This document shows, in pieces, positions 16,810-22,792 of a stretch of DNA of 34,773 nucleotides. The stretch is from positions 1-34,773 of the forward strand of contig JACOSV010000055.1 in assembly GCA_016178725.1 (NCBI GenBank). Reading direction: 5' to 3'. How positions within the stretch are numbered: the first letter of the stretch is position 1; the number at the start of each line of letters is the position of its first letter. The stretch is from Candidatus Eiseniibacteriota bacterium (GTDB taxonomy: Bacteria > Eisenbacteria > RBG-16-71-46). Below the pieces are notes generated by a model, which ran no database searches, was not told the origin of the DNA, and was given only the letters and a program-made list of their open reading frames with translations. The position numbers and the translations under genes were made by a program.

Positions 16810-18134
16810 GTCTCCCCCAGCTTGAGGTCGAGCAGGTGGCCGAGCTTGTCGCGCTTGGTGGCGAGGTAGCGGCGGTTGTGGGCGGTCGGCTTCACGCGGA
16901 TCGGGATCCTCTTGACGATGGAGAGTCCGTGAGCTTCGAGCCCGACGAGCTTGCGCGGGTTGTTGGTGAGCAGCTCGATCCGCCGCACGCCGAGGTCCGC
17001 CAGGATCTGGGCGCCGATTCCGTAATCGCGCAGGTCGGCAGGGTACCCGAGGCGGACGTTCGCCTCCACCGTGTCGAGCCCCTGATCCTGAAGCGCGTAG
17101 GCCTTGAGCTTCGCGGCGAGGCCGATGCCGCGCCCCTCCTGCCGCAGGTAGAGCAGCACGCCGCGGCCGCGCCGCGAAATGGCGCGCAGCGCCGCGTGCA
17201 GCTGCTCGCCGCAGTCGCAGCGCTGCGAGCCGAGCACGTCGCCGGTCAGGCACTGCGAGTGGACGCGCACGAGCACCGGGCCGCCGCCGCGGATCCTCCC
17301 GCGCACCAGCGCGAGATGATGATCGCCTTCGAGCGTGCTCTGGTAGAGGTGGAGCATGAAGTCGCCCTCGGCGGTCGGGAGCGGCACGCTCACGACGCGC
17401 TCGACCAGCCGCTCCCGGCGCCGGCGCCAGGCGATGAGGTCGCGAATCGTGAGGATGCCGAGGCGGTGTTGCCGGGCGAAGCGCGTGAGCGCCGGCAGCC
17501 GCGCCATGCGGCCGGTCTCGGCGAGGATCTCGCACAGCGCACCGACGGGCTCGAGGCCGGCGAGCGCGCAGAGATCGGGCACGGCCTCGCTGTGCCCCGC
17601 GCGGCGCAGCACGCCGCCCGGCACCGCGCGCAGCGGGAAGACGTGGCCGGGACGCACGAGGTGCTCGCTGCGCGCGGCGGGATCGGCAAGCACGCGCAGC
17701 GTGCGCGCGCGGTCGAACGCCGACGTGCCGGTGGTCGTGCCGTCGCGGGCGTCCACCGATTCGGTGAACGGCGTTCCGAATCGCGCGGTGTTGCGTGTCA
17801 CCATGAGCTGGAGCCCAAGCCGGTCGGCGACCTCGGGCCCCATCGGCGCGCACAGGATGCCGCGGCCGTGCTTGACCGCGAAGTTCACCATCTCGGGCGT
17901 CGCCTTCTCGGCCGCGAACACGATGTCGCCTTCGTTCTCGCGCTTCGCGTCGTCGATGACGATGATCATGCGGCCGGCGCGGATCCGGCGCAGCGCTTCC
18001 TCGACGCCGATGAACACGCCGCTCACGGCCCGGCGCTTCGGCGCGGCGCGGCGCTCCGGCGCCGCCGGGCGCTTCGGCGCGGCGCGGCGCTCCGGCGCCG
18101 CCGGGCGCTTCGATGCGCGTCGCGTCGTTCTCAC
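16806..18134 (-). CDS. ribBA: Bifunctional DHBP synthase / GTP cyclohydrolase II
   Basis: The 442-aa protein starts at GTG 18134 in a GTGA overlap with ribE. Residues about 38-240 are RibB: DDAKRENEGDIVFAAE, RDGTTTGTSAFDRART and RPGHVFPLRA. Residues about 245-442 are RibA: the zinc ligands C295, C306 and C308 lie in CLTGDVLGSQRCDC, followed by LRQEGRGIGLAAKLKAYALQ. Together they supply both precursors of riboflavin, from ribulose 5-phosphate and GTP. The first 36 residues form a basic repeat region (KRPAAPERRAAP twice) not needed by either domain. An internal GTG at 18026 (VSGVFIGVEEAL) would give the conventional length. Confidence 0.94.
   Translation of the reverse strand: MRTTRRASKRPAAPERRAAPKRPAAPERRAAPKRRAVSGVFIGVEEALRRIRAGRMIIVIDDAKRENEGDIVFAAEKATPEMVNFAVKHGRGILCAPMGPEVADRLGLQLMVTRNTARFGTPFTESVDARDGTTTGTSAFDRARTLRVLADPAARSEHLVRPGHVFPLRAVPGGVLRRAGHSEAVPDLCALAGLEPVGALCEILAETGRMARLPALTRFARQHRLGILTIRDLIAWRRRRERLVERVVSVPLPTAEGDFMLHLYQSTLEGDHHLALVRGRIRGGGPVLVRVHSQCLTGDVLGSQRCDCGEQLHAALRAISRRGRGVLLYLRQEGRGIGLAAKLKAYALQDQGLDTVEANVRLGYPADLRDYGIGAQILADLGVRRIELLTNNPRKLVGLEAHGLSIVKRIPIRVKPTAHNRRYLATKRDKLGHLLDLKLGET
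18032..18112. repeat. 36-bp tandem repeat (2.25 copies) in ribBA 5' end
   Basis: Units 18032-18067 and 18068-18103 are identical, followed by a 9-bp third partial copy at 18104-18112. In the minus-strand ribBA frame each unit encodes KRPAAPERRAAP in some register. The repeat lies between two possible GTG starts. Confidence 0.93.
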
Positions 18135-18760
18135 GCCGCCCCCCCCGCGACGGGCCGCGGTTCCCGCGGCGCCCGTTCGGCGAGCAGGCGATCGAGGTAG
18201 CGCGCGAGCAGGTCCACCTCGAGGTTGACCGCGCGCCCCGGCGCGTAGTCCGCCGCGACCGTGACGGCGAGCGTGTGCGGGATGAGCGCGATCTCGCAGC
18301 CCGCGGGCGTGACGGCGGCGACGGTGAGGCTCATGCCGTCCACCGCGATCGAGCCTTTCTCGGCGACGAAGCGCGCGAGTGCGGACGGCACGTCGAGCGC
18401 GACGCGCCGTCCCTCGCCCTCGGGCGTCACGTGCCGCACCGTGCCGACGCCGTCGACATGGCCCTGCACCAGATGCCCGCCGAGCCGCTGGTCGAGACGC
18501 AGCGAGCGCTCGAGATTGACCGGATCGCCGGCACTCCATCCGCCGAGCGTCGTGCGCGCGAGCGTCTCGGGCACCACGTCGGCCGCGAAGCGGTCGGCGC
18601 GGATCTCGACCACGGTCAGGCAGCAGCCGCTGACCGCGACGCTGTCGCCCGCGGCCGTCCCGTCGAGCGCCGTGCGCGCCCCGATCCACAGCCGCCGTCC
18701 CGCGGGCCGCGCTTCGACGGCGAGGATGGTGCCGCGCTCTTCGACCAGTCCCGTGAACAT
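18131..18760 (-). CDS. ribE: Riboflavin synthase, alpha subunit
   Basis: The 209-aa protein begins MFTGLVEERGTILAVE, the canonical start. It has two lumazine-binding repeats: SVAVSGCCLTVVEI with ADVVPETLARTTLG, and SIAVDGMSLTVAAV with IPHTLAVT. GGHLVQGHVDGVG marks the end of the first barrel. It dismutates two lumazine molecules into riboflavin and the pyrimidine precursor. ATG 18760 shares one base with the ribD stop (TGATG), giving tight coupling. The order ribD-ribE-ribBA-ribH is the usual one. Confidence 0.95.
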   Translation of the reverse strand: MFTGLVEERGTILAVEARPAGRRLWIGARTALDGTAAGDSVAVSGCCLTVVEIRADRFAADVVPETLARTTLGGWSAGDPVNLERSLRLDQRLGGHLVQGHVDGVGTVRHVTPEGEGRRVALDVPSALARFVAEKGSIAVDGMSLTVAAVTPAGCEIALIPHTLAVTVAADYAPGRAVNLEVDLLARYLDRLLAERAPREPRPVAGGAA

Positions 18761-19872
18761 CAGGCCTCCATCGCGGCGACGACGACCGCGTCGCTCCCCG
18801 CGCGTCCGAGCGCCGCGAATCGTCCGCGCCGCGCCGCCGACGGTCCCCACGCGAGCCCGCCACGTCCGAGCAGCGTCGGCGCGATCATGAGGACGATGCG
18901 GTCGACGACGCGCGCGTCGAGCCACGCGCCCGCGAGCGCCGCCCCGCCCTCGATCAGCACCTCGTGGCATCCCGCGCGCGCGAGCCGGCGCAGCAGCGCC
19001 GCGGGCGGGACGCCGGCGGCGCGCGTCGAGCCGCGTCCGGCGCCCAGCCTCCAGACGCGCGCCCCGCGCGCCTCGAGGGCCGTCTGCCGCCGCCGCGGCG
19101 CGCGCGGCCCGCACGCGATCACCGTGCGGCCGGGATCGCGCAGCAGCGCGAGTGTGACGGGCAGGCGCAGCATCGTGTCGCACACGACGCGGAGCGGCTG
19201 ACGCGCGGCGCCGACGCCGCGCGCGGTGAGTCGGGGATCGTCGGCGCGCGCGGTGCCCGCTCCGACCACGACCGCGTCCGACCGGGCGCGCAGACGATGG
19301 GCGAGCCGGCGCGCGGCCGGCCCGGTGAGCCAGCGGTCCGCGCCGCGGCGCGCGAAACCCCGCGCCGGCGCGATGCGCCCGTCGAGGGAGGTCGCGAGCT
19401 TGAGCGTCACGCGCGGCCGCCCACTGCGTTGCGTCATGAGATAGCCCGCGAGCTGCGCTTCGACCTCGGCCGCGAACAGGCCGACCTCGACGCGCACGCC
19501 CGCGGCGCGCAGGCGCCGCAGCCCGCGGCCGTCCACGATCGCGTGCGGATCGCGGATCGCGACCACGCAGCGGCGGACGCCGCCCGCGATGATCGCGTCC
19601 ACGCACGGCGGCGTGCGCCCGACGTGCGCGCACGGCTCGAGCGTCACGTACATCGTGGCGCCCCGCGCGCGCGCGCCGGCGCGAGCGAGCGCCATCGCCT
19701 CGGCATGCGGCGCGCCGGGGGCGCGGTGCCAGCCCTCGCCCACCACCCGGCCGGCGCGCACGACGACCGCCCCGACCATGGGGTTCGGATTCACGCGCCC
19801 GCGCCCGCGCTCGGCGAGCCGCAGCGCGCGCCGCATGTGGCGTGCATCGTCATCGGTTTTCGGCGTCGCCAT
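18760..19872 (-). CDS. ribD: Bifunctional deaminase/reductase RibD
   Basis: The 370-aa protein starts at ATG 19872 (MATPKTDDDARHMRRAL), with a GAGG Shine-Dalgarno just upstream. The deaminase zinc site is APHAEAMAL and TLEPCAHVGRTPPC. NPNPMVGAVVV is the usual N-terminal motif. The reductase half has RPRVTLKLATSLDGRIA, DAVVVGAGTARADDPRLTAR and LIEGGAALAGAWL. It catalyses the second and third steps of riboflavin synthesis from the RibA product. The frame stays open upstream to ATG 19980, but that codon is inside the riboswitch and is not a credible start. Confidence 0.95.
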   Translation of the reverse strand: MATPKTDDDARHMRRALRLAERGRGRVNPNPMVGAVVVRAGRVVGEGWHRAPGAPHAEAMALARAGARARGATMYVTLEPCAHVGRTPPCVDAIIAGGVRRCVVAIRDPHAIVDGRGLRRLRAAGVRVEVGLFAAEVEAQLAGYLMTQRSGRPRVTLKLATSLDGRIAPARGFARRGADRWLTGPAARRLAHRLRARSDAVVVGAGTARADDPRLTARGVGAARQPLRVVCDTMLRLPVTLALLRDPGRTVIACGPRAPRRRQTALEARGARVWRLGAGRGSTRAAGVPPAALLRRLARAGCHEVLIEGGAALAGAWLDARVVDRIVLMIAPTLLGRGGLAWGPSAARRGRFAALGRAGSDAVVVAAMEA

Positions 19873-19882
19873 GACCTCATGC

Positions 19883-19913
19883 AAAAGCCCCGTGGCATGA
19901 ACGGCCACGGGGC
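19883..19913 (-). terminator. Intrinsic terminator of the FMN riboswitch expression platform
   Basis: A perfect 10-bp stem (GCCCCGTGGC, 7-nt loop, GCCACGGGGC; 19887-19913) is followed on the minus strand by TTTT at 19886-19883. It lies between the FMN aptamer and the ribD ATG, only 11 bases before the ATG, where a terminator controlled by ligand is expected. A second small hairpin (19935-19951, stem CTCCGG/CCGGAG) lies between aptamer and terminator and may take part in the switch. Confidence 0.88.
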
Positions 19914-19956
19914 GTGGAGTGCGCGGTTCGAGAACTCCGGACGTGCCGGAGCCCCC

Positions 19957-20114
19957 TCCTTCTTCCATCCCGACTGTCACGGTCGGCTCCGGAATCGCAC
20001 CGGATCAGCGATCGGCGCCGGCTGGTTCGTTGCGTGACCGGGAGGACCCGGCCGCCGGGCGCCTTCGCTCGCGGGCTGTACCGCCGGTGGGGACTTCTCA
20101 CCCCGCCCCGAAGG
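19957..20114 (-). promoter_or_regulatory. FMN riboswitch (RFN element)
   Basis: Read on the minus strand, the conserved blocks occur in order: CCTTCGGGGCGGGGTGAGAA, GTCCCCACCGGCGGTACAGC, CCGCGAGCG, GATCCGGTGCGATTCCGGAG, CCGACCGTGACAGTC, GGGATGGAAGAAGGAGG. These match the six-helix RFN consensus, with the P1 stem made by CCTTC and GAAGG. FMN binding represses the downstream genes. The element is 85 bases upstream of ribD and is followed by an intrinsic terminator, which points to transcriptional control. Confidence 0.96.
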
Positions 20115-20128
20115 AGTTGCGGCCGGCG

Positions 20129-20158
20129 AGTCTAATGAGCGGGCACGGGGACTGTCAA
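20129..20158 (-). promoter_or_regulatory. Sigma70-like promoter of the rib array
   Basis: A perfect -35 TTGACA (20158-20153) and a -10 TAGACT (20134-20129) are separated by 18 bp. The predicted start of transcription near 20122 is a few bases before the FMN aptamer. The promoter begins ten bases after the T-run of the preceding terminator. Confidence 0.7.
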
Positions 20159-20167
20159 AACGCGCCG

Positions 20168-20202
20168 AAAAAAGTCGCGGGAGGCGCTCGGGCGCCTCCC
20201 GC
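20168..20202 (-). terminator. Intrinsic terminator of the 15-codon unit
   Basis: An 11-bp perfect stem (GCGGGAGGCGC / GCGCCTCCCGC, loop of 4, 20177-20202) is followed on the minus strand by GAC and TTTTTT (20173-20168). It isolates the small unit at 20260-20307 from the riboflavin promoter. Confidence 0.88.
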
Positions 20203-20259
20203 AATACCGGTGGGCTGTTGGGATTCGCGGACGACCCAACCGCCTGTCGGGTGGGCCGT

Positions 20260-20307
20260 CTAGCGGACAGCCACCTCCGCGATCCACTTCCGATTCGTAC
20301 TAGGCAA
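20260..20307 (-). CDS. Predicted 15-aa peptide (MPSTNRKWIAEVAVR)
   Basis: A TTG at 20307 opens a 15-codon frame ended by TAG at 20260-20262. I do not recognise the peptide. The evidence is its setting: a TTGACA-N17-TAGTCT promoter at 20336-20364, a 14-base Shine-Dalgarno (20309-20322) fully complementary to the usual 16S rRNA tail, 7 bases from GGAGG to TTG, and an intrinsic terminator 58 bases after the stop codon. The predicted transcript is about 160 nt and holds no other gene. It could be a functional micropeptide, a leader, or a small RNA with a short ORF. Conservation of the codons would decide. Confidence 0.5.
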   Translation of the reverse strand: MPSTNRKWIAEVAVR

Positions 20308-20308
20308 T

Positions 20309-20322
20309 GGATCACCTCCTTT
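20309..20322 (-). promoter_or_regulatory. Full-length Shine-Dalgarno
   Basis: The minus strand reads AAAGGAGGTGATCC, complementary over 14 bases to the standard 3' tail of 16S rRNA. Other Shine-Dalgarnos in the window show 4-7 bases of match. It is placed correctly for the TTG at 20307. Confidence 0.75.
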
Positions 20323-20335
20323 CCGCGTGCTGCGA

Positions 20336-20364
20336 AGACTAGGAGAGGCCGCGGGCGCTGTCAA
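20336..20364 (-). promoter_or_regulatory. Sigma70-like promoter of the 15-codon unit
   Basis: TTGACA (20364-20359), 17 bp, then TAGTCT (20341-20336). The predicted start site near 20329 precedes the Shine-Dalgarno by a few bases. Confidence 0.7.
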
Positions 20365-20427
20365 CGGTTCGCGCCGCGCGGGGCGCCGCGGCGGGACGCG
20401 ACGCCCGTCCGTCGCCCGCAGCCCGCG

Positions 20428-21045
20428 TCAATAGAGCAGCGCGAAGCGCAGTGTGGCGATCGACCAGGTCTCGGTCCGGCGTGGCAGCGACGCATCCGAC
20501 GGCGCGCGCGTGATCGGCACGATGCGCACGCCGGCTTCGATCCCGGCGCGAACGGGGCTCGCGCTCCCGCGCGCGAGCGTCACGCCAAACGCGGCGCCGA
20601 GGCGCGTCTCGCCCACGGCCTCGTTGCTGAACGTGGCGCCGATCGGCGATGAGGCGAGGTCGGCGTGGGCGATGAACACGCCCGGGCCGCCCGAGACGGT
20701 GAGCGCGGGGCCGCGGCCCGCGCGCGTCCAGTGCACCATCGCGAGCGCCTCGAATACGCTGTAGTCGAGCCCCGACGTGAGGCTCCCCTGGAGCAACGTG
20801 CGCGAGCCGAGCAGGTGGTAGCCGACGTCGATCCCGGCGCGCAGCGACGGCGCGATCGGCACGTCGATGCCGACGCCGGTCGAAAGCGAGCCGCCCGGGG
20901 ACTGATCGGTGAAGAGGTGCGAATAGCCGAGCGCGATGTGCCCGCCCACGTCGGCGAGCCTCGGCGCGGCGTGCGCGGGCGCGAAGGCGAGCGCGGCAGC
21001 GAGCGCGGCGGCGGCGAGCGGACGGACGATGCGGCCTCGGACCAT
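20428..21045 (-). CDS. Outer-membrane beta-barrel-like protein
   Basis: The 205-aa protein starts at ATG 21045 (MVRGRIVRPLAAAALAA), with GGAGG five bases upstream. Residues 1-26 are a signal peptide ending in APAHA. The mature part alternates hydrophobic and polar residues in short strands (GGHIALGYSHLF, LRAGIDVGYHLLG, TRLGAAFGVTLARG, VRAGIEAGVRIV). It ends in FALLY, with the C-terminal aromatic residue seen in outer-membrane barrels. An OmpW-like or small porin-like fold is plausible, but no specific family motif is visible. It lies 42 bases after the YchF-like gene and may share its transcript. Confidence 0.72.
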   Translation of the reverse strand: MVRGRIVRPLAAAALAAALAFAPAHAAPRLADVGGHIALGYSHLFTDQSPGGSLSTGVGIDVPIAPSLRAGIDVGYHLLGSRTLLQGSLTSGLDYSVFEALAMVHWTRAGRGPALTVSGGPGVFIAHADLASSPIGATFSNEAVGETRLGAAFGVTLARGSASPVRAGIEAGVRIVPITRAPSDASLPRRTETWSIATLRFALLY

Positions 21046-21087
21046 CGGATCCTCCACGGGAACGCCCATCCTACCCCGCACGCGCGC

Positions 21088-22140
21088 CTACTTGTTGAAA
21101 CGAATCTCGAGACAGTCGCCGTCCTGAACGACGTAGTCGCGGCCTTCGATCCGCGCGTGGCGCTGCTGCCGCGCCGCCGCTTCGCTCCCGGCCTCGAGCA
21201 GCTTGTCGCACGGCGTGACCTCGGCTCGGATGAAGCCCTTCGCGAGATCGGTGTGGATCGCGCCCGCCGCGTCCACCGCGCGGTCACCGCGGTGAAGCGT
21301 CCACGCGCGCACCTCGTCCGGGCCGACGGTGAAGAACGAGATCAGCCCGAGCAGCCGGTAGCAGGCGCGGATCGTGAGCGAGAGCCCGTCGTCCTCGATG
21401 CCGAGCTCGCGGCGGAATGCGTCGCGCTCCTCGGCCGGCAGGCCCACGACCTCGCGCCAGAGGTGCGCGCGCAGGCCGACGGCCAGCGTGTGCGGCCCCT
21501 CGGGCGGCAGCGGGCGCGGCGCGCCCTCGCCTTGATTGACGACGACGAGCAGGGGCTTGCGCGTCAGGAACTGGTAGCCGCGGATCAGCTTCTCCTCCTC
21601 GGCGTCCATCGTCTCGCCGCGCAGCGGCCGCTCGGCCTCGAGCGCCTCGGCCAGACGCGTGAGCAGCGCGTGCTCGCGCTCGTTGTCCTTGCGGCCGACG
21701 CGCAGCTCCTTTGCCAGCTTGTCGCGTCGGGCCTCGACGATCGCGAGGTCGTTCAGGATCAGATCGCTCTCGAGCTCGCGCAGGTCGCGCGCGGGGTCGG
21801 CCGGCGCCGTGAGCGCCGGGCTGTCGAACGCGCGCACCACGGCGAGCAGCGCGTCGCAGTTGCGCACGCCGGAGAAGAGATCGGGGCCCTTGGCCGCGGC
21901 GCGCGCGCTGGGGTGGCCGGCGGCGACCGTGTCCACGAACTGGATCTGCGCCCAGGTCGTCTTCTTCGGCGCGTACATCGCCGCGAGCCGGTCGACGCGC
22001 GGATCGGGCACGACGATCACGGCGATGCGCTCGCGGCCGGCCGCCGACGCGGCCGCCTCGGCGCCCGCGCCCTGCACGAGGATCTCGAACAGCGTGCTCT
22101 TGCCGGACTGCGGCAGGCCGAGGATGCCGACCCGTTGCAT
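21088..22140 (-). CDS. YchF-like P-loop NTPase (DUF933/TGS C-terminus)
   Basis: The 350-aa protein starts at ATG 22140 (MQRVGILGLPQSGKST), with GGAG seven bases upstream. The N-terminal G domain has the P-loop GLPQSGKST, QFVDTVAAG in the position of switch II, and VVVNQGEG, an NxxE motif that in YchF proteins shifts preference from GTP to ATP. A helical insert follows (ELESDLILNDLAIVEARRDK). The C-terminus holds the TGS-like domain (LGLISFFTVGPDEVRAWTLHRG, AAGAIHTDLAKGFIRAEV) and ends QDGDCLEIRFNK. Canonical YchF has GLPNVGKST, so this may be the paralogous DUF933 branch. It probably binds ribosomes. Confidence 0.88.
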   Translation of the reverse strand: MQRVGILGLPQSGKSTLFEILVQGAGAEAAASAAGRERIAVIVVPDPRVDRLAAMYAPKKTTWAQIQFVDTVAAGHPSARAAAKGPDLFSGVRNCDALLAVVRAFDSPALTAPADPARDLRELESDLILNDLAIVEARRDKLAKELRVGRKDNEREHALLTRLAEALEAERPLRGETMDAEEEKLIRGYQFLTRKPLLVVVNQGEGAPRPLPPEGPHTLAVGLRAHLWREVVGLPAEERDAFRRELGIEDDGLSLTIRACYRLLGLISFFTVGPDEVRAWTLHRGDRAVDAAGAIHTDLAKGFIRAEVTPCDKLLEAGSEAAARQQRHARIEGRDYVVQDGDCLEIRFNK

Positions 22141-22166
22141 GGGGAGTCTCCGGGGACACAACGAAT

Positions 22167-22198
22167 CGCCCGCGGGACCCAGGCGGGTCGCGCGGGCG
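22167..22198 (-). other. 5'-UTR hairpin of the YchF-like gene
   Basis: CGCCCGCG/CGCGGGCG (8 bp) encloses ACCC/GGGT (4 bp). It lies between the predicted promoter (22218-22247) and the ATG at 22140. No T-run follows, so it is more likely leader structure than a terminator. Confidence 0.5.
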
Positions 22199-22217
22199 TT
22201 CGATACAACGAGGTGGG

Positions 22218-22247
22218 AGTCTAGGAGCGCGTCGCGGGCGAAGTCAA
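22218..22247 (-). promoter_or_regulatory. Sigma70-like promoter of the YchF-like gene
   Basis: TTGACT (22247-22242), 18 bp, TAGACT (22223-22218). The -10 box is the same as at the rib promoter. Confidence 0.62.
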
Positions 22248-22284
22248 TCGAGGCGCCGCCGGGATCGCGGCGCGACCCGCGGCG

Positions 22285-22548
22285 TCAGCCGCGCGACTCG
22301 CCCTCACCGCCGTACGCGCCGGCCAGCGCCGCGCGCAGTCCGTCGTGCGCGCTCACCGACAACTGGATCGGTGTCGTCGATCCGGCCTGGTAGAGCAGGA
22401 TCGTGCGGCGCACGGTGTCCACCTTCACCTGACAGTCCTTGCAGCGCGTGAGGTGCTCGTGGATCTGCTCGCACAGCTCGTCACGCGTCTCCTGATCGAT
22501 GAACTCCGAGAGCTGCTCCAGCACGGTTTCGCAATCGAGTCTCTTCAA
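22285..22548 (-). CDS. Zinc-finger (HC2) anti-sigma-like protein
   Basis: Starting at TTG 22548, the product has 87 aa (LKRLDCETVLEQLSEFIDQE). AAAGGA lies just upstream. The zinc-finger motif is DCETVLEQLSEFID, then IHEHLTRCKDCQVKVDTVRR, the Hx3Cx2C pattern of ZAS anti-sigma factors. There is no transmembrane helix, so it would be a soluble regulator. The C-terminal tail (residues 50-87) is short and glycine-rich. No sigma factor gene is adjacent. The open frame extends upstream of 22548 but that part has no homology-like character. Confidence 0.72.
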   Translation of the reverse strand: MKRLDCETVLEQLSEFIDQETRDELCEQIHEHLTRCKDCQVKVDTVRRTILLYQAGSTTPIQLSVSAHDGLRAALAGAYGGEGESRG

Positions 22549-22713
22549 CGTTCCTTTCTCCGCTTCGGGCCCTGGTCTGGGGAGCGCGACCCTGACGATC
22601 GCAGCGGTCCGTCGGTCGGCCGGCCGACGAGGTCCGCGACGCCTTGTAGATGCGCGACGTGCCTTGCCGATTTGCAAGAATTTGACAGGAGGCCGAAAGA
22701 AGTTCGGCGGGGA

Positions 22714-22758
22714 TGGTGACCCGTGCTGGGATCGAACCAGCGACTCCCTGCTTAAAAG
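22714..22758 (-). other. 3' half of tRNA-Lys(UUU): attachment site
   Basis: On the minus strand, 45 bases equal tRNA positions 32-76: anticodon loop CTTTTAA (anticodon TTT), stem half GCAGG, variable loop GAGTC, T arm GCTGG-TTCGATC-CCAGC, acceptor ACGGGTC, A and CCA. The bases 5' of position 32 do not pair with the stem and show no D arm. The match therefore breaks exactly at the anticodon loop, where tyrosine recombinases commonly cross over. The fragment is the left att site of the element at 22714 onward. Confidence 0.88.
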
Positions 22759-22792
22759 GTCGACCCGCGCGGGTTAACTCGTTGCTTTGCAG

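Noticed and set aside
18032-18112. Repeat as a CRISPR array
   Set aside because: Direct tandem copies without spacers, inside a coding region. No cas genes or spaced repeats are seen in the window.
19870-19980. Upstream ATG (19980) for ribD
   Set aside because: The codon lies inside the conserved 3' part of the FMN aptamer.
19977-20315. 112-codon minus-strand frame across the 15-codon unit, terminator and riboswitch
   Set aside because: It runs through two regulatory RNAs and a promoter, and its product is low complexity.
20308-20323. End of a 16S rRNA gene on the + strand (TGGATCACCTCCTTTC)
   Set aside because: Only the last 16 bases match. The upstream sequence has no 16S character, and the reverse reading is a Shine-Dalgarno.
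22615-22628. 14-bp palindrome GTCGGCCGGCCGAC upstream of the anti-sigma-like gene
   Set aside because: A chance palindrome is likely in such GC-rich DNA; no regulator or matching site elsewhere.
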